Shown piece by piece: positions 16,494 through 24,122 of a stretch of 64,000 nt of DNA (within the stretch, counting starts at the first letter, position 1; each line of letters starts with the position of its first letter). The notes under the pieces were generated by a model. The model was not told where the DNA came from, searched no databases, and saw nothing but the letters and a program-made list of their open reading frames with translations. This DNA comes from JADJOM01 sp046327715 (GTDB lineage Bacteria > Gemmatimonadota > Gemmatimonadetes > Gemmatimonadales > GWC2-71-9), in assembly GCA_046327715.1 (NCBI GenBank), contig JAXLXY010000013.1, forward strand, positions 1 through 64,000, in the 5' to 3' direction. Position numbers and translations under genes: made by a program.

Positions 16494-16985
16494 ATGCCCA
16501 ACCGAGTACTCCGGGACCTGCTCCGCGGCCGCGGCTCCCATGCGGACCCCGTGGCCTGCGTGCTCGAACTGCCGGCGGAACTCGCCGGCCGCCGCCTGCC
16601 CGGGGCGGCCCACACCATCTGGCAGCTGGTCTGGCACATGAGCTACTGGATGGACTACGAACTCCGCTCGCTGGCGGGCCCCGAGGTGCCCTACCCCGAG
16701 CGAGCCGACGTCAGCTGGCCGGAGACCGATGGACCGCCCACGGCGGCGGCGTGGGACGCGCTGGTGGCCACGTTCCGCCAGCAGGTAGACCGGCTGGGGG
16801 AGTGGTCGGCCCAGGTGGCGATGGACGGGCTGGGCGCCCGGATCGTGCACGCCGCCCGCAGCGAGACGGTCCAGGAGGTGCTGTGGCAGATGGTGGCGCA
16901 CAACAGCTACCACACGGGGCAGGTGGCCCAGCTGCGGCGGGCCTTCGGCGCCTGGCCCCCGCCCGGGGGTGGGGATACCTGGTAG
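16494..16985 (+). CDS. DinB family protein
   Basis: 163-residue DinB-fold four-helix bundle. The metal-binding histidines are visible in the usual places: IWQLVWHMSYWMDYEL in helix 2 and WQMVAHNSYHTGQVAQLRRA in helix 4. This pattern fits DinB/YfiT-like metal-dependent proteins, some of which transfer thiols such as bacillithiol. No substrate can be inferred. It is the last gene of the rightward fabI cluster, 26 bases after the YkgJ gene. Its stop codon runs straight into a short repeat and a strong terminator shared with the convergent cox operon. Confidence 0.85.
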   Translation: MPNRVLRDLLRGRGSHADPVACVLELPAELAGRRLPGAAHTIWQLVWHMSYWMDYELRSLAGPEVPYPERADVSWPETDGPPTAAAWDALVATFRQQVDRLGEWSAQVAMDGLGARIVHAARSETVQEVLWQMVAHNSYHTGQVAQLRRAFGAWPPPGGGDTW

Positions 16986-17005
16986 CTCGGCGGCTCGGCG
17001 GCTCG
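16985..17005. repeat. 8-bp tandem repeat GCTCGGCG, 2.6 copies
   Basis: GCTCGGCG twice plus GCTCG, beginning at the last base of the DinB stop codon. GGCGGCTCG here is complementary to CGAGCCGCC at 17068-17076, giving an outer arm around the terminator hairpin. Confidence 0.6.
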
Positions 17006-17013
17006 AACGCACA

Positions 17014-17043
17014 CGGCCCTCCGGATGACGCTCCGGAGGGCCG
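17014..17043. terminator. Bidirectional hairpin terminator between dinB and coxD
   Basis: Perfect 12-bp inverted repeat (CGGCCCTCCGGA / TCCGGAGGGCCG) with a 6-base loop, midway between two convergent genes. It would serve both strands. T tracts are weak, as expected at this GC content. Confidence 0.75.
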
Positions 17044-17076
17044 CTGTCGTGCCGAGGCCTCTGCGGCCGAGCCGCC

Positions 17077-17445
17077 CTACGTGAGCGGATTCACCGTCGG
17101 GCTGTGGGAGTACAGGTAGTAGAAGATGATCATGAGGGCGGCGATGATCACGGCGGCGAGCACCAGGGAGAGCACGAAGATGGTCGAGAGCAGCTTGCCG
17201 TCGCTCTTGAGGTGCATGTAGAACATCGCCACCAGCGCGAACTTGATGGCGGAGAGCACCAGCAGGACCTCGGTGTTGATCGGCTCCAGCCAGGCCGCCA
17301 CGCTCGCGGGGCTGTGGCGGTGCACGATCTCGTAGCACCAGACCTCGAGCGCGGTCAGCGCGAAGAGGACCAGGGCGATCTTGGTGTAGGTCTGCCAGGT
17401 CGGGTGCGCGTGGCCGTCGCCGTGCGCGTGGGCGGAAGCAGTCAT
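17077..17445 (-). CDS. coxD: Cytochrome c oxidase subunit IV
   Basis: 122-residue small subunit of the caa3-type oxidase, with three membrane helices and a His-rich N-terminus (HAHGDGHAHP). The segment EVLLVLSAIKFALVAMFYMHL followed by SDGKLLS is the prokaryotic subunit IV (CtaF/CyoD-like) signature; in brief, AIKFALVAMFYMHLK. It stabilises the CuB site region rather than taking part in catalysis. The start at 17445 is directly before the His-rich segment, 11 bases after the subunit III stop. Last gene of the operon, ending at the shared terminator. Confidence 0.9.
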   Translation of the reverse strand: MTASAHAHGDGHAHPTWQTYTKIALVLFALTALEVWCYEIVHRHSPASVAAWLEPINTEVLLVLSAIKFALVAMFYMHLKSDGKLLSTIFVLSLVLAAVIIAALMIIFYYLYSHSPTVNPLT

Positions 17446-17456
17446 GGGCGGCCGGC

Positions 17457-18086
17457 TCAGCGGATGAGGTAGACGACGGGAAAGATGACGATCCAGACCA
17501 CGTCCACGAAGTGCCAGTACAGCGCGGCCATCTCGAGGTTGAGCGACTTCTCGGGCGGCAGCTTGCCGCGCAGGGCCACCACCAGCACCGAGATCAGCCA
17601 CACCAGCCCGAGCGTCACGTGGGTGCCGTGGAACCCGGTCAGGGTGTAGAAGGTCGAGGAGAACAGGTTGGTGGTGTAGCCCATGCCACGGTGGGCAAAG
17701 TGGCTGAACTCGTAGACCTGCATCCCGACGAAGAACACGCCGCAGACGATCGTGGCCACCAGCCAGGTGATCAGCTGCTTGCGGTTGCCCTTCTGGGCGC
17801 CGTTGAGCGCCAGCACCACGAAGAACGAGCTGAAGAGGAGCAGCGCGGTGCCGAAGGTCACCAGGGGGATCTCGAGCATCTGCTCCTGGGGCGCGCCGTT
17901 GAGCAGCCATTCCTCGTGCGGCTTGGGCCCGCTCACGTCGCGGCCCTTGTACACGAGGTAGGTGCCGATGAGCGAGGCGAAGAACATGCATTCGGACCCG
18001 ATGAAGGTCCAGATCGCCAGCTTCCGGTTGTCGATGCCGGTGGCGGTGTAGTGGTGATCGTCAACGTGCGCGGGCGCAGTCGCCAC
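17457..18086 (-). CDS. coxC: Cytochrome c oxidase subunit III
   Basis: 209-residue subunit III with five membrane helices rather than seven, the short bacterial form. Signatures: KLAIWTFIGSECMFFASLI near the N-terminus, VYEFSHFAHRGMGYTTNLF, and the conserved SSTFYTLTGFHGTHVTLGL with its His residues, ending ALYWHFVDVVWIVIFP. It supports proton uptake and stability of the caa3 oxidase. Subunit I lies 84 bases upstream and subunit IV 11 bases downstream. Confidence 0.94.
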   Translation of the reverse strand: MATAPAHVDDHHYTATGIDNRKLAIWTFIGSECMFFASLIGTYLVYKGRDVSGPKPHEEWLLNGAPQEQMLEIPLVTFGTALLLFSSFFVVLALNGAQKGNRKQLITWLVATIVCGVFFVGMQVYEFSHFAHRGMGYTTNLFSSTFYTLTGFHGTHVTLGLVWLISVLVVALRGKLPPEKSLNLEMAALYWHFVDVVWIVIFPVVYLIR

Positions 18087-18170
18087 GAGGGGTCTCCGGA
18101 TCGATGGGTCGGGGCGGCGCGGGGCGCCGCCGGGTAGCGTGTCAGGTCGGGGCCGGGGCCGGCCCGGCGG

Positions 18171-20009
18171 TCAGTGCCCGGGGCCGAACGGCGGCTCGAA
18201 CGCCCAGCTGTAGATGCCGTACAGGAGCAGCGCCAGCCCGACCAGGTGCACCGGCAGGTGCGACCCGCCGATGAAGCCGCCCAGGGTCACCGCCACGCCG
18301 AGGGCCGCCACCAGCGGGCGCCACGACGGGTTGGGCATGGCCACGGCGTCGTGGGCCACCGGCACCGGCTCCGGCAGCCGGCCGCCCGCGGCCCGCTTCA
18401 TCTCCCACAGGGCGTCCCGGCCGTGCACCTGCGGCAGGGTCGGGAAGTTGAAGTGCTGGGGCGGCGAGGGGATCGACCACTCGAGCGTCGCGCCGTCCCA
18501 CGGGTCGGCGGGCGCCGGCGGCTGCACGCTCTTCCAGGTCTTGAGGATGTTCACGATGAACACCAGCATCGCGACCATCAGCAGGAACGCGCCGACGGTC
18601 TCCAGCTTGTTCAGCAGCTCGAAGTTCGACTCCGCGCTGTATGTGTACACCCGGCGCGGCATCCCGTTGAGCCCCACGATGTGCATCGGGAAGAACGTCA
18701 GGTTGAACCCGGCCAGCATCAGCCAGAAGTGCACCTTGCCGAGCCCCTCGTCGAGCATCTTGCCGAACATCTTGGGCCAGTAGAAGTAGGCCCCGGCCGT
18801 CAGCGCGAAGATCGCCCCGCCGAAGAGCACGTAGTGGAAGTGCGCCACGATGAAGTAGGTGTCGGTCTGCTGCAGGTCGGCCGGCGGCGAGGAATGCATC
18901 ACGCCGGAGAGGCCGCCCATGATGAACATGGCGATGAACCCGATGGCGAAGAGCATCGGGGTCTGGAACGAGACCCGGCCGCCCCACATCGTCCCGATCC
19001 AGTTGAAGATCTTCACGCCGGTGGGGATGGCGATGATCATCGTGGCCAGGGAGAAGAACGCGTCGGCGAAGGGGCCCATGCCGGTGGCGAACATGTGGTG
19101 CGCCCACACCCCGAAGCCCACGAAGGCGATGAAGGCGCCGCTGAAGACCATCGCCGCATAGCCGAACAGCGGCTTGCGCGAGAAGACCGGCAGGATCTCC
19201 GACACCAGCCCGAAGGACGGCAGGATCAGGATGTACACCTCGGGGTGGCCGAACAGCCAGAAGAGGTGCTGCCACAGCACCGGGTCCCCGCCCCCACTCG
19301 GGACGAAGAAGTGGGTCCCGAAGGTCCGGTCGATCATCAGGAGGATCAGCGCCACCGTGATGATCGGGAAAGAGAGCAGCAGCAGGATCTGGGTGATGAA
19401 GCTCATCCACACGAACATCGGCATGTGCATCATCTTCATGCCGGGCGCGCGGAGGTTGATCGTGGTGACGAAGAAGTTCACCGCCGCCGCCAGCGAGGCC
19501 ACGCCGAGCACCTGCAGGCCCACCGTCCAGAAGTCGATGTTCATCCCGGGCGAGAACTGCTTGGTGGTCAGGTTGGCGTAGCCGAACCAGCCGCCGTCCG
19601 GGGCCGCGCCGAAGAGCCAGCTGGCGTTGATCAGCAGGCCGCCGAACAGGAAGACCCAGTAGCTGAACGCGTTGAGCCGGGGGAACGCCACGTCACGGGC
19701 GCCCAGCTGCAGCGGGATCAGGTAGTTGAAGTACATCGCCGAGAGCGGCATCACCCCGAGGAAGATCATGGTGGTGCCGTGCATGGTGAACAGCTGGTTG
19801 TACACCTCGGCGCTCACCAGCCGCCCGTCCGGCCCCCACAGCTGCATGCGGATGACCAGCGCCTCCAGGCCGCCGATCAGGAAGAACAGGAACGCGGTCA
19901 GGCCATACATGATCCCGATCCGCTTGTGATCCACCGTGGTGATCCAGCTCCACAGCCCGGTGGCCTCCTCGTGATGCGCGGGGGCGTGCTCCAGGGCGGT
20001 TGTTGCCAT
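18171..20009 (-). CDS. coxA: Cytochrome c oxidase subunit I (aa3-type)
   Basis: 612-residue catalytic subunit: reduces O2 to water at the heme a3-CuB centre and pumps protons. Ligands are visible: TMHGTTMIFLG (heme a), GHPEVYILILP (CuB His and the cross-linked Tyr of an A-type oxidase), WAHHMFATGMG (CuB His pair) and VAHFHYVLFGG (heme a3/a). Twelve or more helices; the C-terminus carries an extra soluble stretch and two more hydrophobic segments (ALGVAVTLGGFIGG and LVGLALLLYGIYSW). It lies 39 bases after subunit II. Heme A synthesis and Sco/Cox11 assembly genes are not in the window. Confidence 0.97.
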   Translation of the reverse strand: MATTALEHAPAHHEEATGLWSWITTVDHKRIGIMYGLTAFLFFLIGGLEALVIRMQLWGPDGRLVSAEVYNQLFTMHGTTMIFLGVMPLSAMYFNYLIPLQLGARDVAFPRLNAFSYWVFLFGGLLINASWLFGAAPDGGWFGYANLTTKQFSPGMNIDFWTVGLQVLGVASLAAAVNFFVTTINLRAPGMKMMHMPMFVWMSFITQILLLLSFPIITVALILLMIDRTFGTHFFVPSGGGDPVLWQHLFWLFGHPEVYILILPSFGLVSEILPVFSRKPLFGYAAMVFSGAFIAFVGFGVWAHHMFATGMGPFADAFFSLATMIIAIPTGVKIFNWIGTMWGGRVSFQTPMLFAIGFIAMFIMGGLSGVMHSSPPADLQQTDTYFIVAHFHYVLFGGAIFALTAGAYFYWPKMFGKMLDEGLGKVHFWLMLAGFNLTFFPMHIVGLNGMPRRVYTYSAESNFELLNKLETVGAFLLMVAMLVFIVNILKTWKSVQPPAPADPWDGATLEWSIPSPPQHFNFPTLPQVHGRDALWEMKRAAGGRLPEPVPVAHDAVAMPNPSWRPLVAALGVAVTLGGFIGGSHLPVHLVGLALLLYGIYSWAFEPPFGPGH

Positions 20010-20048
20010 GTCGGGTCCTCGATCGGTGTGGCGCGAGTGGCGGCGCGG

Positions 20049-21092
20049 CTACTGGTTGGCGCGGAGGTAGGCCACCAGGGCCTGCGCCTCCGGGTCGGTC
20101 AGGCCCAGGTCAGGCATCAACACCCCCGGCTTCCACGCCTGGGGATGCTGGATCCACTTGGCCAGGTTCTCGTCGGTGTTCGGCAGGGTGCCCGCCGCGA
20201 TGTGGCTCCGGCTGCCCACGTGGTGCAGGTTCGGGCCGATCAGCGGCAGCGCAGGGTACATCGAATGGCAACCCACGCACCCCTTGGTCAGGAACAGGCC
20301 CTGGCCATCCTTCACCAGCTGGGCAGCCGTGGAGTCGGCGCTGAAGTCCTTCGGGGGGGTGTTGAAGTTCGCCGCCCAGGCGTCGAACTCCTCCGGCTTG
20401 AGCGAGACGATCCGGTACGCCATCCGCCCGTGCTGCACCCCGCAGAACTCCACGCACTGCGCCGGGAAGTTCCCCTCGACCTCGGCCTTGAACCAGAGAT
20501 TGTTGTAGCGGCCGGGGAAGACGTCGCGCTTGCCCGCGAACTGCGGCAGCCAGAAGCTGTGCAGCACGTCCGCCGTGGTCATCTCGAGGCTCACCGTGCG
20601 GCCCGACGGCACCCGCAGCTCACCCGCGGTGGTGATCCCCAGCTGCGGGTAGCGGAACTCCCACCACCACTGGTGCCCGATCACCTCCACCTGCAGGGCG
20701 TCCGGCCCGGGCTTCTGGGCCGTCTTGAAGATGGTGCGGACCGTCGGCACCGCGATCATCGCCAGGATGAACGCCGGGATGATGGTCCACACGATCTCGA
20801 GCGTGGTGTTGCCGTGGGTCTGGACCGGCTCCGCCGCCCCGGGGCGGTCACGGAACTTCCAGATGGCGACCAGCAGCGCGCCCTCCACCAGCACGAAGAC
20901 GATCGTGGCCCACAGGAGCGTCTTGCGCAGGATGTCGTCCGCCTCGCGGGCGTAATCCGCCCGCGGCAGCAGCGTGGTCTGGGGATACTGGTCGGGAGCG
21001 CAGCCCGTGAGTACCAGGGCCACGACAAGCAGGAGGACCGGAGCCCAGGACGGGAGCCTCCGGACGGCGGTGTGGGACATCAGTGCGCGCAT
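20049..21092 (-). CDS. coxB: Cytochrome c oxidase subunit II with fused cytochrome c (caa3 type)
   Basis: 347 residues. A signal with VALVLTGC suggests lipid attachment. Two membrane helices follow, then the cupredoxin domain with the CuA ligands (HSFWLPQFAG for the first His, then CVEFCGVQHGRM), and finally a fused cytochrome c with CVGCH and an axial Met in PGVLMPDLGL. This domain order defines a caa3 oxidase, which takes electrons from cytochrome c or directly from an Alternative Complex III or bc1. First gene of coxBACD, with a good sigma70-like promoter 50-78 bases upstream. A second ATG at 21080 is also possible as the start. Confidence 0.96.
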   Translation of the reverse strand: MRALMSHTAVRRLPSWAPVLLLVVALVLTGCAPDQYPQTTLLPRADYAREADDILRKTLLWATIVFVLVEGALLVAIWKFRDRPGAAEPVQTHGNTTLEIVWTIIPAFILAMIAVPTVRTIFKTAQKPGPDALQVEVIGHQWWWEFRYPQLGITTAGELRVPSGRTVSLEMTTADVLHSFWLPQFAGKRDVFPGRYNNLWFKAEVEGNFPAQCVEFCGVQHGRMAYRIVSLKPEEFDAWAANFNTPPKDFSADSTAAQLVKDGQGLFLTKGCVGCHSMYPALPLIGPNLHHVGSRSHIAAGTLPNTDENLAKWIQHPQAWKPGVLMPDLGLTDPEAQALVAYLRANQ

Positions 21093-21141
21093 CCTGTCAT
21101 TCAGTGCGAGAGTTGCGGGGGGGCATGGATATGCCAGCGAG

Positions 21142-21170
21142 AGAATAGCCTTTCACTCTCGCCGAGTCAA
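21142..21170 (-). promoter_or_regulatory. Sigma70-type promoter of the cox operon, with overlapping inverted repeat
   Basis: On the minus strand TTGACT (complement of 21165-21170), a 17-base spacer and TATTCT (complement of 21142-21147). A 7-bp inverted repeat, GCGAGAG (21137-21143) and CTCTCGC (21156-21162), lies over the -10 box and spacer and could be an operator. Upstream, AAAGGA / TCCTTT with an AT-rich loop (21184-21203) could be a UP-like or activator site. Confidence 0.65.
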
Positions 21171-21278
21171 GAAATCATGAAGAAAGGACAAAAATATCCT
21201 TTGAAAATGGTGTAAACTGTGCGTTGACTGTCCGTTGTCATGTTCAGGCTTGCCGACGATCCCCGCCCCGGATTCCCC

Positions 21279-21758
21279 ATGACCCCCGACGAGCGCACCC
21301 ACTGGATCGCCCGATACCGCGAGGGACCGGCCCTGCTCGAGGCGGCCCTCGCCGCCGTCCCCGCGCCGGCCCTCCAGTGGCGCCCCGCCCCGGGACGCTG
21401 GTCGGTGCACGAGGTCGTGGTCCACTGCGCCGACAGCGAAACCAACGCCCACATGCGCGTCCGCTACCTCCTGGCGGAAGCCGATCCCCTCATCATCGGG
21501 TACGACCAGGACCGCTGGGCCACCGCGCTCGACTATCACGCCCACCCCCTGCCCCTCGCCCTGGCCACGATCCGGGCGGTGCGCGCCAATACCCTGCCCC
21601 TGCTCACGCGGCTCACCGAGGCCGACTGGCGCAAGGCCGGCCGGCACACCGAGCACGGGGCGTACGGCATGGCCCAGTGGCTCAAGGCCTACGGGGAGCA
21701 CCTCGAGGTCCACGCCCGCCAGATCGGGCGCAACCTGGAGGCGTGGGGAGGGCGGTAG
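21279..21758 (+). CDS. DinB family protein
   Basis: 159-residue DinB-fold protein. Seen: RWSVHEVVVHCADSETNAH (helix 2 with metal-type His) and LKAYGEHLEVHARQIGRNLE (helix 4 with two His), and the family-typical PALQWRPAPGRWS loop. The start at 21279 places MTPDERTHWIARY where family members usually begin; an ATG at 21240 would add 13 residues. Neither has a good ribosome site. The gene is divergent from the cox operon, sharing a short AT-rich promoter region. Its last codons and stop (GGG CGG TAG) are the first unit of a long tandem repeat. Confidence 0.8.
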   Translation: MTPDERTHWIARYREGPALLEAALAAVPAPALQWRPAPGRWSVHEVVVHCADSETNAHMRVRYLLAEADPLIIGYDQDRWATALDYHAHPLPLALATIRAVRANTLPLLTRLTEADWRKAGRHTEHGAYGMAQWLKAYGEHLEVHARQIGRNLEAWGGR

Positions 21759-21861
21759 GGCGGTAGGGCGGTAGGGCGGTTGGGCGGTTGGGCGGTTGGG
21801 CGGTTGGGCGGTTGGGCGGTAAGGCGGTAAGGCGGTAAGGCGGTAGGGCGGTAGGGCGGTA
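21750..21861. repeat. 8-bp tandem repeat array, 14 copies of (G/A)GGCGGT(A/T)
   Basis: Fourteen head-to-tail units without interruption (3 GGGCGGTA, 5 GGGCGGTT, 1 GGGCGGTA, 3 AGGCGGTA, 2 GGGCGGTA). It starts inside the last codons of the DinB gene, so that the TAG stop belongs to the repeat. It ends 10 bases before the stop of the convergent dipeptidase gene. Confidence 0.95.
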
Positions 21862-21871
21862 AGCAGGGGGC

Positions 21872-22525
21872 CTACCGGATCTCGACGTCGAAGGCCGGGG
21901 TCGGGCCCGGGACCACGAAGCTGTAGTGCCACCACTCCTTCTCGTACTGCCGGAAACCCTCCGCCTCCATCATCGTTCGCAGCAGCTGCCGGTAGCGCAG
22001 CGTGCGGCCGGTGGCGCTGGCCCAGTGCGCCTGCTCGGAGAAGGTGTCCCACGGCGTGCCCATGTTCACCTCCCGGCCACCCACCGACCAGTCCACCAGG
22101 GTCAGGTCGACCGCGAGCCCCAGGTTGTGCCGGCTCTGGCTCGCGATGTACCCGTCGGCCAGCAGGTGCGCCTGCCCGGTCCGGCGCGCCCACGCCACCA
22201 TGGCGTGCGTCGCGCGCAGCGGCCGATAGCCGTCGAAGACCTTGAGGCCCATCCCGCCCGAGAGCAGCCGCCGCTGGACCCGGGCCAGCGCGGCAGCGGC
22301 CTCCCGCCGCAGCAGGATCCGGTTGGGCCCGTAGCCCGGCAGCGGCGCACCGGTGAAGTTCTGCGCCGTGGCATAGCGCGCCTCGATCACGATCGTGGTA
22401 TCGACCCGGTGGAGGTCGACCAGGATCGAATCCGCCCCGGCCCCGGACTCCTGCCCGGCCAGGGGAGCCACCGCAACAGCCACCCCCGCCAGCCCCAGCC
22501 ACCACGCCGCTCGCGTCACGCCCAC
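21872..22525 (-). CDS. ddpX: D-alanyl-D-alanine dipeptidase, VanX/DdpX type
   Basis: 217 residues with a signal peptide (AAWWLGLAGVAVAVAPLAG). The zinc site of VanX-like M15 peptidases is visible as SRHNLGLAVDLTL (His and Asp) and the second His with its catalytic Glu in KEWWHYSF. DGYRPLRATHAMVAW contains the conserved Arg region. It would cut D-Ala-D-Ala in the periplasm, a cell-wall salvage role. There are no vanH/vanA genes nearby, so glycopeptide resistance is not implied. Convergent with the DinB gene across the repeat array, and divergent from greA. Confidence 0.9.
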   Translation of the reverse strand: MGVTRAAWWLGLAGVAVAVAPLAGQESGAGADSILVDLHRVDTTIVIEARYATAQNFTGAPLPGYGPNRILLRREAAAALARVQRRLLSGGMGLKVFDGYRPLRATHAMVAWARRTGQAHLLADGYIASQSRHNLGLAVDLTLVDWSVGGREVNMGTPWDTFSEQAHWASATGRTLRYRQLLRTMMEAEGFRQYEKEWWHYSFVVPGPTPAFDVEIR

Positions 22526-22619
22526 CTCCTGTCCGGAAACCAGTCGCGGTGCCGGCGCGTAAGTTCCATCCGATCAAGGCATTAGCCAAGGGCCTATGGC
22601 CTGTGGCGGTGGCTGGAGA

Positions 22620-22625
22620 TATAAT
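22620..22625 (+). promoter_or_regulatory. Perfect -10 box upstream of greA
   Basis: TATAAT in GGAGATATAATGAAACG. No good -35 box is seen 16-18 bases upstream. Initiation near 22632 would give a leader of about 75 bases before greA. Confidence 0.55.
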
Positions 22626-22650
22626 GAAACGATCGATCGACCTTGGACGC

Positions 22651-22697
22651 CCCGGGCGAGTCTCCGTTCTGGCCCGGGCCGTTTCCTTTTTTTCCCC
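22651..22697 (+). terminator. Terminator-like hairpin in the greA leader (possible attenuator)
   Basis: CCCGGGC (22651-22657) pairs with GCCCGGG (22672-22678), with a 14-base loop, followed by GTTTCC and seven T (22681-22693). It lies between the -10 box and the greA ATG, so it would stop transcripts before greA unless read through. A greA leader terminator with such a role is known in E. coli; here it is inferred. Confidence 0.6.
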
Positions 22698-22707
22698 GAG
22701 TGGCACC

Positions 22708-23166
22708 ATGCTTCGTGAGATGCGCGAAAAGCTGGGCGCGGAAATCGAGCAGCTCAGCCATGAACTCAATATCCTGATCCCGCAGGCCATTGCCCAGGCC
22801 GTGGAATTGGGCGACCTGCGCGAGAATTCCGAGTACAAGGCCGCCCTCGAGCGGCAGCAGTTCGTCCAGGCCCGGCTGGGCCAGCTGCACCAGCGGCTGG
22901 CCCAGGTGAGCCAGCTCTCGACCACCGAGACCCCCGCCGACCAGGTGGGCCTCGGCTCCAGCGTCCGGGTGCTCGACCTCGACACCAGCGAGGAGGAGAC
23001 GTTCATGCTGGTCCTGGCGGAAATGATGGACATCGAGGCGGGGCACATCTCGCTCGCCTCGCCGCTCGGCCGCGCGCTCAAGGGCCGGAAGGTCGGCGAG
23101 GAAATCGAGCTGCGCCTGCCCCGCGGGCGGCGGGCGCTCCGTGTCCTCGAAATCCGCCAGCCCTGA
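22708..23166 (+). CDS. greA: Transcription elongation factor GreA
   Basis: 152 residues; rescues backtracked RNA polymerase by stimulating transcript cleavage. The N-terminal coiled coil carries the loop with the acidic pair, seen as ELGDLRENSEYKAALERQ, which places Mg2+ in the polymerase active site. The C-terminal FKBP-like domain reads GSSVRVLDLDTSEEETFMLV and SPLGRALKGRKVGEE. ATG 22708 is chosen because sequence before it (RSIDLGRPG...) is not family-like and lies in the hairpin leader. A GroES-like gene follows after 10 bases. Confidence 0.93.
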   Translation: MLREMREKLGAEIEQLSHELNILIPQAIAQAVELGDLRENSEYKAALERQQFVQARLGQLHQRLAQVSQLSTTETPADQVGLGSSVRVLDLDTSEEETFMLVLAEMMDIEAGHISLASPLGRALKGRKVGEEIELRLPRGRRALRVLEIRQP

Positions 23167-23176
23167 GCCCGCCACC

Positions 23177-23548
23177 ATGGACTTTCCCCGCAAGCAGCTC
23201 ATCCTGGTCGGTGACCGGGTCCTGATCGCCCCCGAGGAGGGGGAGGAACGGACCCGGGTGGGGCTCTACCTGCCCGCGACGGCGCTCGACGCCCAGCAGG
23301 TCCAGAGCGGGCTGGTGATCGCGGTGGGCCCCGGCGACCCCGCGCCCGACCTGGCGAGCGCGGCCGACGACGAGCCGTGGAAGGTGAGTGACCGCCAGAT
23401 GCGCTGGCGCCCGATGCAGGCGCGGGTCGGCGACCACGCGATCTTCTTCCGCAAGGCGGCGGTCGAGATCACGTTCGAGGAGAAGAAGTACCTGGTGGTC
23501 CCGCAGGCGGCGATCCTGGCCCTGGTCCGCGAGGACCTGCCGATCTAG
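23177..23548 (+). CDS. GroES-like (Cpn10-fold) protein
   Basis: 123 residues with the chaperonin-10 beginning (ILVGDRVLIAPEEGEERTRVGLYLP) broken as VGDRVLIAPEE and a mobile-loop-like VGLYLPAT, then GLVIAVGPGDPAP. The C-terminus VGDHAIFFRKAAVEITFEEKKYLVV parallels the VGDxVLFxKY..EV..xxxEYLIV end of GroES. It is about 25 residues longer than normal GroES because of an insert around residues 60-80 (DDEPWKVSDRQMRWRP). No groEL is adjacent, so it may be a second, specialised cochaperonin. Probably cotranscribed with greA. Confidence 0.75.
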   Translation: MDFPRKQLILVGDRVLIAPEEGEERTRVGLYLPATALDAQQVQSGLVIAVGPGDPAPDLASAADDEPWKVSDRQMRWRPMQARVGDHAIFFRKAAVEITFEEKKYLVVPQAAILALVREDLPI

Positions 23549-23607
23549 CCCGGGCGCCGCCGGCGGCGCGAGTTGAACTCGCGCCGCGCCCCGCGATACT
23601 ATTCACC

Positions 23608-24120
23608 ATGCCGCTCACCCGCTTCCCCGATCACGAAGACAAGCGGGTCTTCCTGTCCACCGTCCCGGCCCTGAACCTCCCACCCGCGCCGGGCGCCTAC
23701 ACCGATCGCGTCTCCGTGGCGGTGCTGTGGCTCGAGGCCGGCAGCCAGGCGCTGCAGGAACTCACCCAGGAGTTCGCCCTCGCGCTGATCGAGAAGGGGA
23801 GCCTCGCCATCGTGCTCGGCGGCAGCGGGGCCGAGGGCGCCGCCGCCATCTTCGACGAGGCCGCCGCCGAGACCACCCACGCCGACCGGGAGGACGAGGC
23901 CGTCGGCATCTGGACCGACCCTGAGGCCAGCATCGAGGACCTGCTGTTCCTGGCCGGGGAAGAGGCCATGCCCCCCGATGCCTTCGCCGACCAGCCGTGG
24001 GACCTGGTGGTCTGGGCCCGCAGCGCCGACCCCGTCGTCCCCAAGCTGCGCGCGGCGCTCAACCGCCTGAGCGCCATCGTGGACGATCGCTACGAACTCG
24101 GCGGCGAGGACGAGGGCTGA
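23608..24120 (+). CDS. Conserved hypothetical protein, acidic
   Basis: 170-residue acidic soluble protein (VSVAVLWLEAGSQALQELT..., LAIVLGGSGAEGAA, WDLVVWARSADPVVPKLRAA). An alternation of hydrophobic strands and helices suggests an alpha/beta fold, but no catalytic motif or metal site is evident. The C-terminus is strongly acidic (ELGGEDEG). There is no signal peptide or membrane segment. Its stop is 2 bases before the GTG of the small membrane protein, suggesting a two-gene unit downstream of greA and the GroES-like gene. I do not recognise a family. Confidence 0.7.
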   Translation: MPLTRFPDHEDKRVFLSTVPALNLPPAPGAYTDRVSVAVLWLEAGSQALQELTQEFALALIEKGSLAIVLGGSGAEGAAAIFDEAAAETTHADREDEAVGIWTDPEASIEDLLFLAGEEAMPPDAFADQPWDLVVWARSADPVVPKLRAALNRLSAIVDDRYELGGEDEG

Positions 24121-24122
24121 TC

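Noticed and set aside
21750..21861. CRISPR array
   Set aside because: The units are 8 bp head-to-tail without spacers and there are no cas genes.
21872..22525. Glycopeptide-resistance locus because of the VanX-like enzyme
   Set aside because: No vanH, vanA or VanRS-type partner is present; single VanX/DdpX homologues are common in cell-wall salvage.
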